A stretch of 64,000 nucleotides of DNA from Luteimonas saliphila (GCF_016774335.1 NZ_JAETWA010000046.1:124001-188000); one strand, 5' to 3'; positions 1 to 9,961 are shown, counted from the first letter of the stretch. Numbers and translations: made by a program. The notes: a model not told the origin generated them from the letters alone.

Positions 1-3000
1 CTGCGCCGCCGCCTGCACGCGGCGGCCAACGACATCGACCTCGCCGCCATCTTCACCATCCACGGCTTCTGCGCCCGCGTACTGCGCGAGCACGCGCTGG
101 AAGCGGGACAGGCCTTCGACGCGCCGGAGCTGCTGACCAGCGACGTGCAGCTGTACCAGACGCTCGCCGCCGACCTCTGGCGCGCGCACGGCCGCGACGC
201 GGAGGCCGCCGACGACCTGCTCGCGCTGTGGCCGCAGGGCCCGCAGGCGCTGGCCACCGACCTGCCGCTGCTGGTGCGCGAACGCACGCTGCGCCCCGCG
301 CTGAATGAACTTCCCGACGATCCCGCGCCGCGCCTGCACGCCAGCGGTGAAGCGCTGGCCGAGTCCTTCCGCGCACATGGCGAGGACTTCCGCGCCGCGC
401 TCGTCTCCGCCGTCGACAACAAGGTGCTGCACGGCGGCAGCTACAAGCGGGAATGGATCAACGCCCTGTTCGACGCGCTGCACGCCTGGTGCCATGCCAG
501 CGAACGCAGCGTGCCGTTCGAGCACCCCAAGCTAACGCAGCTCACGCGCGAGACGCTGCAGCTGCGCACCAGCAAGGCCGGCGCCGGCCGCACGCCCGAT
601 TCCCCGATCTGCGATGCCGTGCCGCCATATCTCGATGCGCTCGCCGCGATGGTCGAGTGGCAGGACGCGCGCCGGGCCGAGCTGCTGCACCGCCTGCGCG
701 ACGCTGCCCGCCAGCGCGTCGCCCGCGCCAAGCGCCAGCAGCGCGTGCAGACCTACGACGACCTGATCGACCGCGTCGCCGATGCCATCGACGGCCCGCA
801 CGCCGCGGACCTCGTCCAGCGCCTGCGCGCGCAGTACGCCGTGGCCCTGGTGGACGAGTTCCAGGACACCGACGCGCGCCAGTGGCGCATCTTCGACCAC
901 GTGTTCGGTGCCGCCAGCGCCGCATTGCACGGCCAGCCGCCGGCGTTGTTCGTGATCGGCGATCCCAAGCAGGCGATCTACGGTTTCCGCGGCGGCGACG
1001 TCGAAACCTACCTCGCCGCGCGCGGCACCGCGCGCGACGCGCCACCGCTGTCGCATAACTTCCGCTCGCGCCCGTCGGTGCTGCGCGCGGTGTCGGCGCT
1101 GTACGCGCAGGCGCAGATCGCCGCCGGGTCCGACGACAACATCCCGCCACCCTTCATCGACCCGCGCATCGGCTTCCGCGAGGTGCAGCCCGGCGGCACG
1201 CGCCGCGACGACGACTTCATCCGCGACGGCGCACCCGCGCCCGCGCTCACCCTGTGGCGCGCGCCGCCGCCGGACGAGGTCGACAGCAAGGGCAAGTCGA
1301 AAACCTACAGGGCCACCCGCTCGCGCGAACTCGCCACCCGCGCCTGCGTCGCCGCCATCCACCGCGTGCTGTGCGACGCGCGCGACGGCAACGCGACCAT
1401 CGAAGGCCGCCCGGTGCAGGCCGGCGACATCGCCGTGCTGGTGCGCTCGCATGCCGAGGCCACGCGCATCCGCCACGCGCTGGCGATGGCCGGCATTCCC
1501 GCGGTTGCCGCCGGCCGGCAGAGCCTGTTCGCCACGCCCGAAGCGCGCGATCTGCACGCGCTCTTACTCGCCATGCTGCACGGCGCCGACGACGGCCGCC
1601 TGCGCATGGCGCTGTCCACCGTGCTGGTGGGCCTGGATGCCACTGCCATCGCCGCGCTCGATATCGATGGCGAGGCGCTGCGCCACTGGCAACTCGAGGC
1701 GCTGGCCTGGCGCGAACGCCTGCAGCGCGGCGGCGTGCTGGCCCTGGTCAACGCGCTGTGCGCGCAGCACGCCGGCCGCCTGCTCGGCCTGCTCGACGGC
1801 GAGCGCCGCCTCACCAACTATCTCCAGTTGGCCGAACTGCTGCAGGATGCGCAGGGTCGCGCGCTGGGCCTGCACGGCCTGGTCGACTGGCTGGCGAACG
1901 CCATCGCCGATGCCAACGCCAACGACGAGAGCCAGCTGCTGCGGCTGGAATCCGACGCCCGTCGCGTGCAGGTGGTGACCCTGCACAAGAGCAAGGGGCT
2001 GGAATACCCGCTGGTGTTCCTGCCCTTCGCCGCCATCGGCCCGCACACGCGCAATCCCGGCCAGCGCGCCGTCATCAACGCCGACGACGGCCGTGTGCTG
2101 CACTGGAAGCTGCTGCTGTCCGCGTCCGGCTGGGACGCGGCCAAGGACGCGTGGACGCTCGCCCAGCGCGCCGAAGACGCACGCCTGCTCTACGTCGGTC
2201 TCACCCGCGCACGCCACGCGCTGTGGCTGGCGACGGGCCTGTTCTGCAACCACGACCGCTCGCCGCTGCAGCACATGGTGTCGACCCCCGATGCGCTGCG
2301 GGCGGCGCTGGGCGATGCCGTCGCGCTCGACGACAGCATTCCGCCGGACACATTGCCGTGGCTGCCGCCGGCCACCACTGAAGCCGTTCCAGCAGCGCGC
2401 ATCGCGCGGCGCGCGCTGGCCAGCGACTGGTGGGTCTACAGCTTCACCCAGCTCGCCAGCGCGGACGGGCAGGAGGACACCGCGGCCATCGCCACGCAGC
2501 CGGCGGAAGGCGGCCGCGACGAGCCTGCGGGCGAAGCCGATCTCGGCATGGAGGTGGCGCTGCCTGCGTCGGTGGAGACAGGCGCGCGTGCCGACGCCGG
2601 AGTCGATCCGGCCGCGGGCGCCGCCCTGGATCCCGCGTCGGGCATCGAGGCGGGCGAGGGCAGGGACTTCGACGTGGCTGCAGCCGGTGGCGTCGACCCA
2701 CGCGACCCCCCGGATCCGGCGCACGCCGGCACCGCGGCCGCCGCCTTCGACCCGCGCTTCGCCGGCACCCGCTTCGGCGTGGTGCTGCACGACGTGCTCG
2801 AGCGCACCGACTTCGCGCGCTGGTCCGCATGGACGCCGGGCGCGCCCGCGCCCAGCGACGAGGACGCCGACCTGATCGCCGAACGCCTGCGCGCCGGCGG
2901 CTACGCGGGCGACGACATCGACGACGGCATCGCCACGCTCACGCCGCTCATCGGCCACACCCTCACCGTGCCCCTGCCCGAAGGCGTGCGCCTGGCCGAC

Positions 3001-3504
3001 GTGCCCACGCATCAGCGCCGCCCCGAGATCGAATTCCAGTTCGCGCTCGCACCTACGCGTATCGATGCATTGCTCGCGCTGCTGCACCGCCACGGCCTGC
3101 TCACCGCGCGCCAGGGCTTCGGCGCGCGACGCCGGCTGGAAGGCCTGATGACCGGCCTGATCGACCTCACCTACGTCCACGATGGCCGCTGGTACGTGCT
3201 CGACTACAAGTCCAACCGCCTGCCCGGCTACGGCCCCGCGCAGTTGGCGGAGGCCATGACCCACAGCGAATACGACCTGCAGGCGCTGCTCTACACCCTG
3301 GCCCTGCACCGCTGGCTGCGCTTCCGGCTGGGCAGCGCCTACGACTACACCCGCGACTTCGGCGGCGCGCGCTACGTCTTCTGCCGCGGCGTCGACGCCG
3401 CGCGCAGCGACGGGCAGGGCGTCCACGCCTGGCGCTTCGAGCCCGAGCTGGTCGACGCACTCGACGCACTGTTCGGCGGCCAGCCCACGGAGGCCGCGGC
3501 ATGA
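1..3504 (+). CDS. recB: Exodeoxyribonuclease V subunit beta (RecB), 5' part cut off by the window edge
   Basis: RecB is the 3'-5' helicase and nuclease subunit of RecBCD, which processes double-strand breaks and foreign linear DNA in the cytoplasm. The reading frame is open from base 1, so the N-terminus with Walker A lies upstream. Visible superfamily 1 helicase motifs are TIHGFC near the left edge, VDEFQDTD (Walker B), IGDPKQAIYGFRGGD, LHKSKGLEYPLVF and YVGLTRARHALW. The C-terminal nuclease domain shows GLIDLTYVHDGRWYVLDYKSN-type residues around 3148-3217, with the catalytic Asp and Lys of the RecB nuclease family. An Ala/Gly/Asp-rich linker (about 2460-2740) separates helicase and nuclease and is less conserved in composition. 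The stop overlaps the recD start as ATGA, so the two are translationally coupled; recC would be expected upstream. Confidence 0.95.
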   Translation: MRRRLHAAANDIDLAAIFTIHGFCARVLREHALEAGQAFDAPELLTSDVQLYQTLAADLWRAHGRDAEAADDLLALWPQGPQALATDLPLLVRERTLRPALNELPDDPAPRLHASGEALAESFRAHGEDFRAALVSAVDNKVLHGGSYKREWINALFDALHAWCHASERSVPFEHPKLTQLTRETLQLRTSKAGAGRTPDSPICDAVPPYLDALAAMVEWQDARRAELLHRLRDAARQRVARAKRQQRVQTYDDLIDRVADAIDGPHAADLVQRLRAQYAVALVDEFQDTDARQWRIFDHVFGAASAALHGQPPALFVIGDPKQAIYGFRGGDVETYLAARGTARDAPPLSHNFRSRPSVLRAVSALYAQAQIAAGSDDNIPPPFIDPRIGFREVQPGGTRRDDDFIRDGAPAPALTLWRAPPPDEVDSKGKSKTYRATRSRELATRACVAAIHRVLCDARDGNATIEGRPVQAGDIAVLVRSHAEATRIRHALAMAGIPAVAAGRQSLFATPEARDLHALLLAMLHGADDGRLRMALSTVLVGLDATAIAALDIDGEALRHWQLEALAWRERLQRGGVLALVNALCAQHAGRLLGLLDGERRLTNYLQLAELLQDAQGRALGLHGLVDWLANAIADANANDESQLLRLESDARRVQVVTLHKSKGLEYPLVFLPFAAIGPHTRNPGQRAVINADDGRVLHWKLLLSASGWDAAKDAWTLAQRAEDARLLYVGLTRARHALWLATGLFCNHDRSPLQHMVSTPDALRAALGDAVALDDSIPPDTLPWLPPATTEAVPAARIARRALASDWWVYSFTQLASADGQEDTAAIATQPAEGGRDEPAGEADLGMEVALPASVETGARADAGVDPAAGAALDPASGIEAGEGRDFDVAAAGGVDPRDPPDPAHAGTAAAAFDPRFAGTRFGVVLHDVLERTDFARWSAWTPGAPAPSDEDADLIAERLRAGGYAGDDIDDGIATLTPLIGHTLTVPLPEGVRLADVPTHQRRPEIEFQFALAPTRIDALLALLHRHGLLTARQGFGARRRLEGLMTGLIDLTYVHDGRWYVLDYKSNRLPGYGPAQLAEAMTHSEYDLQALLYTLALHRWLRFRLGSAYDYTRDFGGARYVFCRGVDAARSDGQGVHAWRFEPELVDALDALFGGQPTEAAA

Positions 3505-5561
3505 CCACCACGCTTCCGCTGTTCCCCGAAGGCCAACCCGCCGACCCCACGGTCGCTCCCGCCGCGCCCGATACGCGCGACCCGAACGTCGCGCGCGACA
3601 GCCGTGACCCACCCGGCGCGCCGCCATCGCCGCCATCGCGCCCCAACGGCCTGCTGCAGCAACTCGCCAGGGCCGGCGCCCTGCGCACGCTCGACCACGC
3701 CTTGGCCCAGAGCCTGCGCCGCCTCGATCCCGGCACGCCCGACACCGTCCTCGCCGCCGCCGCGCTCGCCTCGCTCGCCGTCGCCTCGGGCCACGCCGGC
3801 TTCGACCCTGCGCAGCCGCAGCGCCTGGTCGATGCGCCGATCGACTGGCCCGCGTTCGACGCGTGGCGTGACGCGCTGCAGGCCTCCCGCTGGGTCGCCC
3901 TCCCGCCCGCCGGCGACCTCGAATCCACCCCCGACGCCCCGCTCGTTTACGAGCACGGCCTCGTCTACCTGCGCCGCTACCGCGAATACGAACGCCGCCT
4001 CGCCGACGGCCTCCACCGCATCGGCACCGCGCCCCTCGTAGGAGCGGCCCATGGCCGCGACCACACCAGCGACCCCTCGCCGCAACCCGCTGGAGCCACC
4101 ACCCAACCGCCCCGCGCGCCCGCAGGCGCCGACGACCCCCAAGCCCAGGCCATCACCGCCGCCCAGCACCACCCCCTCCTGCTCCTCACCGGCGGCCCCG
4201 GCACCGGCAAGACCACCACCATCACCCGCCTGCTGCTGGCGCTCATCGCCCAGGCCGCCGCCGCCGGCGCCCCGCCGCCGCGCATCGCCCTGGCCGCGCC
4301 CACCGGCCGCGCCGCCGAACGCATGGCCGAAAGCGTGCGCAACGCCGTCCAAGCCCTGCCCGCGCGCGGCATCGATCCCGCGCTCGTCGCCCGGCTGCCC
4401 ACCACCGGCACCACCCTGCACCGCCTGCTCGGCACCATCCCCGACTCGCCCGCCTTCCGCCACCATGCCGACAACCCGCTGCCGTTCGACGTGGTGGTGG
4501 TGGACGAAGCCTCGATGATCGACCTGCCGCTGATGGCCAAGCTGGTCGAAGCCGTGCCCGACGGCGCGCGCCTGGTCCTGCTCGGCGACCCCGACCAGCT
4601 GCCCTCGGTGGAGGCAGGCGACGTCCTCGCCGGCATCCTCTCGGCCGCAAGCGCCCCCCCTGTAGGAGCGGCCCATGGCCGCGACCAAGCCACCCCACCC
4701 ACCGCATCGGCCCCCAAGGCCGCGGACAACCCGGCCCCGTCATTCCGAGCGCAGCGAGGAATCCCGCCCTTCCCCGCCCACCACATCCACCTCACCCGCA
4801 ACTACCGCCAGAGCGTCACCCTCGACCTCGCCCCCCTCGCCACCGCCGTCCGCGAAGGCGACACCGCCACCGCCCTGTCCCTGCTGCGCAGCGGCCAGCT
4901 CTCCGGCGTCCACTTCCACGAAGACGACACCGACCCTCTGCAATCCCACCGCGACCACCTGCTCGCACACTGGACCGCGCTGGCCGACATCCGCGACCCC
5001 GCCGAAGCCCTCGCCCGCGCCGGCGCCCTGCACCTGCTCACCGCCGTGCGCGAAGGCCCCCAGGGCGCCCGCAGCCTCAACGCCCGCATCGAAGACCTGC
5101 TGGCCGGCACCCGCCGCGGCGCCGGCCCCGCGTCCACCACCGGCCGCCATTTCCACGGCCGCCTGCTGCTGGTCACCGAGAACAGCTACCGCCATCGCCT
5201 GTTCAACGGCGACATCGGCATCTGCCTGCGCGACGACGACGGCACGCTCATGGCCTGGTTCCCCGGCGACGACCCGCAGCACCCGCGCCCCTTCCACCCC
5301 GCCTCACTGCCCGCGCACGACAGCGCCTTCGCCATGACCGTGCACAAGGCGCAGGGCAGCGAGTTCGACGAGGTGTGGCTGGTGCTGCCCGAGCGCGACA
5401 ACCGCGTGCTGTCGCGCGAGCTGGTCTACACCGGCATGACCCGCGCACGCAGCCAGCTGCACGTAGCCGGTGGCGAAGCCGTGCTCCGCGGCGCCCTGTC
5501 GCGGCACGCCGGCCGATGGTCGGGGCTGGGATGGCGGTTGGGTGGCGGCGCTGTAGGCTGA
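3501..5561 (+). CDS. recD: Exodeoxyribonuclease V subunit alpha (RecD)
   Basis: RecD is the 5'-3' helicase subunit of RecBCD. The ATG overlaps the recB stop (ATGA). The open frame extends far upstream inside recB, but that extension is a shadow. The 686-residue product has an N-terminal domain, then Walker A GGPGTGKTT, APTGRAAERM, Walker B VVVDEASMIDLPLM, GDPDQLPSVEAGDVL, the late motif TVHKAQGSEFDEV and YTGMTRARSQLHV. E. coli RecD is 608 residues. The extra length lies largely in low-complexity Pro/Ala segments where three dispersed repeats are translated in frame (4038-4062, 4662-4686, 4739-4764). All helicase motifs are intact, so the gene is probably functional. Confidence 0.95.
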   Translation: MTTTLPLFPEGQPADPTVAPAAPDTRDPNVARDSRDPPGAPPSPPSRPNGLLQQLARAGALRTLDHALAQSLRRLDPGTPDTVLAAAALASLAVASGHAGFDPAQPQRLVDAPIDWPAFDAWRDALQASRWVALPPAGDLESTPDAPLVYEHGLVYLRRYREYERRLADGLHRIGTAPLVGAAHGRDHTSDPSPQPAGATTQPPRAPAGADDPQAQAITAAQHHPLLLLTGGPGTGKTTTITRLLLALIAQAAAAGAPPPRIALAAPTGRAAERMAESVRNAVQALPARGIDPALVARLPTTGTTLHRLLGTIPDSPAFRHHADNPLPFDVVVVDEASMIDLPLMAKLVEAVPDGARLVLLGDPDQLPSVEAGDVLAGILSAASAPPVGAAHGRDQATPPTASAPKAADNPAPSFRAQRGIPPFPAHHIHLTRNYRQSVTLDLAPLATAVREGDTATALSLLRSGQLSGVHFHEDDTDPLQSHRDHLLAHWTALADIRDPAEALARAGALHLLTAVREGPQGARSLNARIEDLLAGTRRGAGPASTTGRHFHGRLLLVTENSYRHRLFNGDIGICLRDDDGTLMAWFPGDDPQHPRPFHPASLPAHDSAFAMTVHKAQGSEFDEVWLVLPERDNRVLSRELVYTGMTRARSQLHVAGGEAVLRGALSRHAGRWSGLGWRLGGGAVG
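4038..4062 (+). repeat. Dispersed palindromic repeat inside recD, copy 1
   Basis: Reads GTAGGAGCGGCCCATGGCCG and continues CGACC. The core GCGGCCCATGGCCGC is nearly self-complementary. The same sequence recurs at 4662 and, degenerate, at 6475. It is translated in recD as VGAAHGRD, just before the Walker A motif. This resembles the short GTAGGAGCGGC-type intergenic repeats common in Xanthomonadaceae and pseudomonads. Confidence 0.85.
4662..4686 (+). repeat. Dispersed palindromic repeat inside recD, copy 2
   Basis: Identical to the 4038 copy over 25 bases and again translated in the same frame as VGAAHGRD. It lies in the loop after the GDPDQLPSVEAGDVL motif, a position able to tolerate insertions. 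Confidence 0.85.
4739..4764 (+). repeat. Second family of dispersed repeat inside recD
   Basis: Reads GTCATTCCGAGCGCAGCGAG followed by GAATCC, a typical short dispersed genomic repeat. It lies 52 bases after the second GTAGGAGCGG copy and is translated as SFRAQRGIP. Together they form a chain of repeat-derived residues within one surface loop of RecD. Confidence 0.7.
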
Positions 5562-5595
5562 GGGTTCCACGCACGCGCACGGAAGGAGAGAAAGG

Positions 5596-6437
5596 ATGAA
5601 AAAGGACTTGATCCACAGCCTGACGCAAAACTTCGAGGCCCACGCAAACCACACCGAAGGTGGGATCGAATTCTGGCTGGCCCGGGATCTGCAGCACCTG
5701 CTCGGCTACAGCAAATGGGACAACTTCCTCAACGTGGTCTCAAAGGCCAAGACCGCGTGCGAAGTCTCCGGCCATGCGGTTCCAGACCATTTTGCCGACG
5801 TCGGGAAAATGGTCGATCTGGGCTCCGGCAGCCAGCGCGAGGTCGACGACATCATGCTCACGCGCTACGCCTGCTACCTGGTCGCCCAGAACGGCGACCC
5901 ACGCAAGCAGGAAATCGCGTTCGCACAGACCTACTTCGCGCTGCAGACCCGTCGCGCCGAACTGATCGAACAGCGACTGCTGCAAGCCGAACGGGTGCAG
6001 GCGCGCCGCAAGCTGAGCGAAACCGAGAAGGAACTGTCCGGCGTGATCTACCAGCAGACCGGCGGCAACCAGGACTTCGCCACGATCCACAGCAAGGGCG
6101 ACCACGCGCTGTTCGGCCGCAACACGCAGGACATGAAGCAGCGCTGGCAGGTGCCCGCCAGCCGCCCCTGGCCGACTTCGCGCCCACCCTGATCCTCAAG
6201 GCCAAGGACTTCGCCACCGAGATCACCATCCACAACGCACGCGAGCAACGCATGCGCAGCGAATCGGCGATTTCGCAGGAGCACGTGTCCAACAACCGGG
6301 CGGTGCGCAACACCCTGCTTGGCCGCGGCATCGTGCCGGAGAACCTGCCGCCGGAAGAAGATGTCAGGAAGGTCGAGCGCCGCCTGGCGGCAGAAGACAA
6401 GAAGGTGCTCAAGAAGCCGGACGTCCTGGACGATTGA
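5596..6437 (+). pseudogene. dinD: DNA-damage-inducible protein D (DinD-like, BRO-related), frameshifted
   Basis: The start has a strong AGGAGAGAAAGG Shine-Dalgarno. The first part encodes about 190 residues similar to DinD, with the ARDLQHLLGYSKWDNF motif, the MLTRYACYLVAQNGDP motif and a coiled segment rich in Arg, Glu and Gln. At about 6164-6168 a C run is one base short. The frame then ends at 6192, while the family C-terminus continues in the +3 frame (SRPLADFAPTLILKAKDFATE-type residues, ending ...KKPDVLDD at 6437). E. coli DinD is SOS-induced and has been reported to interfere with RecA filaments; its place next to recBD fits DNA damage biology. A recent single-base deletion or an assembly error both fit. 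No convincing LexA box was seen. Confidence 0.85.
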
Positions 6438-6474
6438 TAGGCCGCAAGGCACAGCGGATGCAGTTGCGCGCCCC

Positions 6475-6501
6475 TGTAGGAGGGGCCCATCGCCGCGGCC
6501 A
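6475..6501 (+). repeat. Degenerate GTAGGAGCGG-type repeat
   Basis: TGTAGGAGGGGCCCATCGCC and following bases match the two recD copies with several changes. It sits in the 420-base gap between dinD and the TonB receptor, where I see no gene. Confidence 0.55.
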
Positions 6502-6856
6502 CGCCTAGCGAGTGAGGGCGCTGTTCATCCCGCCCTAATGGACATCCCGACGCATCCGCCCGCCACATCCACCGCGCCCTTGGCTATCGCAGGAGCGCCA
6601 CGCGCCACCTCGTCCCCTCTCGCCGCGGCCGTCCGCGATGGCCCCCAATGCACTCGCGCGACAGACCCGAAGGTGGTCGGGCCTGGGGCGTCGCCTCGAC
6701 GGATTGCCGGATAGCCGGTCGCGCGCACGCGACGCGAAGCAGCCCGTCGAATCTCCGCATCGGCAGCGGCACGCGCCGGCGACCTTTTGGCGACATTCGC
6801 CTCCTTACCCTCGCACCGCGTCATGACGTGACACGACAATCTGGAGGCAGGGCGAT

Positions 6857-9241
6857 ATGAGCAGGCACGCGCGACGGGCGTTGTCGCTGGCACTTTCGGC
6901 ACAGTTGATCGGCTTTTCGCTATTGGCGCACGCCGCGGAGGCGCCCGGCGCCCTGACCATCATCGTCAAGGACCAGACGACCGACCGGCCAGTGGCCAAT
7001 GCGACGGTCACGCTCACCGAACGCGATACCAATTCCGCACGCTCCCTGGAAACCGACGCGCAGGGCCGCCTCGTGGTCGACCGGCTCGACCCGGGCCTGT
7101 ACGCGGTCAACATCGCCAAGGCCGGCTTCGCCACGATCTACGAGCCGAGCGTCCGCGTGATCACGCGCAAGAACTCCAGGGTCGAGTTCGAACTCGGCAT
7201 CCCGCTGCTCGATGAAGTGGTGGTCCAGGCCCGGCCGCTCGATGCGCTGTCGTCGCCGTCCAGCACCTACATCGACCGGGACACGTTGCGCGACGCCGTC
7301 GGCGGTGGCGCCGATCCGCTGCTCTCGCTCGACGGCCTGCCGGGGCTGGCCTCCGCGAGCGAGTTCGCGAGCTTCAGCGTGCGCGGCCGCGGGCCGCGGG
7401 ACAACCTGGTCTTCGTCGACGAGTTCCCCTTCGACAAGGCGGTGCACTTCGACGCCACGCTGGGCGAAGACGAGGACGTCGGCGGCGGCGGCCGCTTCTC
7501 GATCTTCGCGCCGGACGTCATCAGCGGCGCCGAGTTCTCGCCGGGCGGCTGGGGCCCGGCCTACGGCGGGCGCGCCGCCTCGTTGCTCAAGCTCGAGGTG
7601 GCCGGCGGCAACCCCAGCCCGTCGGCCAGCCTGCGCTACGACCTCGCCGGCTTCGAAGTCGGCTACGACGGGCCCGCCGGCATCACCAAGGACGCCACCC
7701 TGCTGGTGTCCGCGCGCCGGCTGGATTTCGGGTCGCTGTTCGAAACGATCGAGGAACTGGACATCGGCAACCCCGTGCTGCGCGACGTGATCGTCAAGTC
7801 GGTCGTGCCGATCAACCCGTCGAACACGCTCGAGGTGCTGCTGATCGACACCAACGAGACCTACACGCGCGACGTGACGCATGTCTTCGAGTCGCCCAAC
7901 TTCGAGGACGCCGCGCTGCTCGACTTCAGGCAGGACAGCGACCTCTACGGCCTCACCCTGCGCTCGCTGATCGGCGAGAACGCCACGTGGACCAACAGGG
8001 TCTACCGCCGCGCCAGCCACAAGATCAGTTCGGAGGGCGAGGCGTTTCCCGACCTCGTGCCCCCCGGCTCGCCCGCCTCCGACTTCCCGGTGCGCGAAGA
8101 CATCATCACCGTGACCGAGGACGAGACCGAGCTCGGCTGGCGCAGCGACTTCGCGGTGGTGAACCGCTGGGGCACGTTCAGCGCGGGCGTCCATGCGACG
8201 CAGATCGAACTGGACTACGGCACCGTGCTCGACGGCGACTGGATCCGCTACGTCTACGACAGCGACGACTTCAGGCCGGATCCCACGCAGCGCTACATCG
8301 TGCTGACGCCGGAGAACATCGACTCCGCCCTGAACCGGAAAGCGACGAACTATGCGACGTACGTGGACCAGGCCTTCAAGCGCGACGCCTGGGACATCCG
8401 CACCGGCGTGCGCGTGGAGCGCGACGGCCTGACGGACGAAACCCTCGTCTCGCCCCGGCTCCGGGTCAACTGGCAACCGGGTCCGAGCGCGCGCTATTTC
8501 GCGACCGCGGGCCTGTTCCACCAGTCGCCGCGCTACCTCGACCTCGCCGCCAACGCGGCGAACACGCTGGAGAACGAGGAGGTCAGGCACGCCAGCGTCG
8601 GCTTCGAGTACTTCTTCAACAACCGCTGGTCGGTGCTGACGGAAGCCTACCACCAGGACCTCAACAACCTGGTGGTCGACCAGGATCGCGCCAGCGGCAC
8701 CTTCGCCAACATCGGCGACGGCACCTCCAAAGGCGTCGACGTCGTACTCAAGGGCACGCTCCGCGAAGGCCTGTACGCCAGCGCGACCTACTCCTGGAAC
8801 GATGCCGAGATCGACCGCAAGGACGGCCGCGGCGCCGTGGCCGACGAGTTCAGCCGCGAGCACGTGGCCAACCTCGGCGTGACCTGGGAGATCACCGACC
8901 GCTGGAAGGTGGCCGCGCGCTACAAGTACCTGTCCGGCCGGCCGGAGGACGCCTACGTCATCCATGATGACGTGCTGGGCCCGGGGCAGCCGCTGCGCTA
9001 CTCGCGCGAGACGGTCGAGCGCGGCGTCGGCCGCAGGGACGGCTACGGCGTGCTCAACGCCCGCGTCGACTACCGGCGGGCCTTCGGCCCCATCGACGTC
9101 ACCGCCTTCCTCGACGTCATCAACCTCACCTCGGCGTCCTCGACCGACGACACCGAGTTCGACTACCGCCGGGGCGTCAACGTGGCCGACGACAGCGAGG
9201 CCGAGCCGCTGATCGGGCTTCGGCTAGACTACGCCTGGTAA
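6857..9241 (+). CDS. TonB-dependent outer-membrane receptor with N-terminal carboxypeptidase-regulatory-like domain
   Basis: A 794-residue exported receptor: signal peptide ending near LLAHAAEA, then a CarboxypepD_reg-like beta-sandwich (about residues 30-110), a plug domain (DEVVVQARP, then a YIDRDTLRDAVGGGADPLLSLDGLPG segment and SVRGRGPRDNLVFVDE) and a 22-strand barrel ending in an aromatic residue (LRLDYAW). The substrate is unknown. The architecture is shared by OAR-like and carbohydrate- or peptide-type receptors of Xanthomonadaceae. GGAGG precedes the ATG. The response regulator gene starts 15 bases downstream, so receptor and two-component system form one operon and the kinase may sense the receptor's substrate. 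Confidence 0.9.
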   Translation: MSRHARRALSLALSAQLIGFSLLAHAAEAPGALTIIVKDQTTDRPVANATVTLTERDTNSARSLETDAQGRLVVDRLDPGLYAVNIAKAGFATIYEPSVRVITRKNSRVEFELGIPLLDEVVVQARPLDALSSPSSTYIDRDTLRDAVGGGADPLLSLDGLPGLASASEFASFSVRGRGPRDNLVFVDEFPFDKAVHFDATLGEDEDVGGGGRFSIFAPDVISGAEFSPGGWGPAYGGRAASLLKLEVAGGNPSPSASLRYDLAGFEVGYDGPAGITKDATLLVSARRLDFGSLFETIEELDIGNPVLRDVIVKSVVPINPSNTLEVLLIDTNETYTRDVTHVFESPNFEDAALLDFRQDSDLYGLTLRSLIGENATWTNRVYRRASHKISSEGEAFPDLVPPGSPASDFPVREDIITVTEDETELGWRSDFAVVNRWGTFSAGVHATQIELDYGTVLDGDWIRYVYDSDDFRPDPTQRYIVLTPENIDSALNRKATNYATYVDQAFKRDAWDIRTGVRVERDGLTDETLVSPRLRVNWQPGPSARYFATAGLFHQSPRYLDLAANAANTLENEEVRHASVGFEYFFNNRWSVLTEAYHQDLNNLVVDQDRASGTFANIGDGTSKGVDVVLKGTLREGLYASATYSWNDAEIDRKDGRGAVADEFSREHVANLGVTWEITDRWKVAARYKYLSGRPEDAYVIHDDVLGPGQPLRYSRETVERGVGRRDGYGVLNARVDYRRAFGPIDVTAFLDVINLTSASSTDDTEFDYRRGVNVADDSEAEPLIGLRLDYAW

Positions 9242-9256
9242 CACGGGAGGCGGCGG

Positions 9257-9961
9257 ATGGCACGCGTTCCTGATGCGACGCCGATCAGGGCGCTGATCGT
9301 CGAGGACAACCGCGACATCTGCGGCAACATCGCCACGTACCTCGAAAAGCTCGGCTACGTGCTCGATTTCGCCCACGACGGCGTCACCGCCATGAACCTG
9401 GCGCTGACCCACCCGTTCGACGTCATCGTCCTGGACCTGATGATCCCGAGGATGGACGGCCTGACCTTCTGCCATCGGCTGCGGGCCGAGGCCGGGATCG
9501 AGACGCCCGTGCTCATGCTGACCGCGCGCGACACGCTCGACGACCGGCTCAAGGGCTTCGACGTGGGCGCCGACGACTACCTGGTCAAGCCGTTCGCCCT
9601 GCAGGAACTGCATGCGCGCATCCGCGCCCTGTACAAGCGCAGCCACCGCAATACCGACAAGCTGCTGACCGTGGCCGACCTCACCTTGAACCAGTCCACG
9701 CTGCAGGTGCACCGGGCGGGGCGCCGGGTCGAACTCAACCCCGCCGGCATCAAGCTGCTGCGACGGTTGATGGAAGAGTCCCCGTCGGTCGTCGATCGCG
9801 ACGCGCTGGAAACGCTGCTGTGGGCCGACGAGCGGCCGGATAGCGATGCGCTGCGCTCGCACATGTACAAGCTGCGCCAGGCCATCGACCGGCCGTTCGA
9901 CCGGCCGCTGATCCACACCATCCATCGCATCGGCTACCGGATCGCGGAGGACGCCCGGTAG
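9257..9961 (+). CDS. OmpR-family response regulator
   Basis: A 234-residue DNA-binding response regulator. The receiver domain has acidic residues E15-D16, phospho-acceptor Asp60 in VLDLMIP, TAR and the Lys of YLVKPF. A winged-helix output domain ends with IHRIGYRI. It is preceded by GGGAGG and follows the TonB receptor by 15 bases. The stop TAG shares its G with the GTG start of the kinase gene, so translation is coupled. It probably controls the receptor operon or related transport genes. Confidence 0.93.
   Translation: MARVPDATPIRALIVEDNRDICGNIATYLEKLGYVLDFAHDGVTAMNLALTHPFDVIVLDLMIPRMDGLTFCHRLRAEAGIETPVLMLTARDTLDDRLKGFDVGADDYLVKPFALQELHARIRALYKRSHRNTDKLLTVADLTLNQSTLQVHRAGRRVELNPAGIKLLRRLMEESPSVVDRDALETLLWADERPDSDALRSHMYKLRQAIDRPFDRPLIHTIHRIGYRIAEDAR

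Noticed and set aside
2430..3500. Extension of the recD frame upstream into recB
   Set aside because: The extension overlaps conserved RecB nuclease coding sequence; the ATGA junction gives the real start.
532..3636. Long - strand open frames opposite recB (341 and 690 residues)
   Set aside because: Low-complexity Ala/Gly/Arg/Val composition with no family motifs; produced by high GC on the strand opposite a verified gene.
6920..8965. 681-residue - strand frame opposite the TonB receptor
   Set aside because: Antisense shadow of a well-supported receptor; no domain features.
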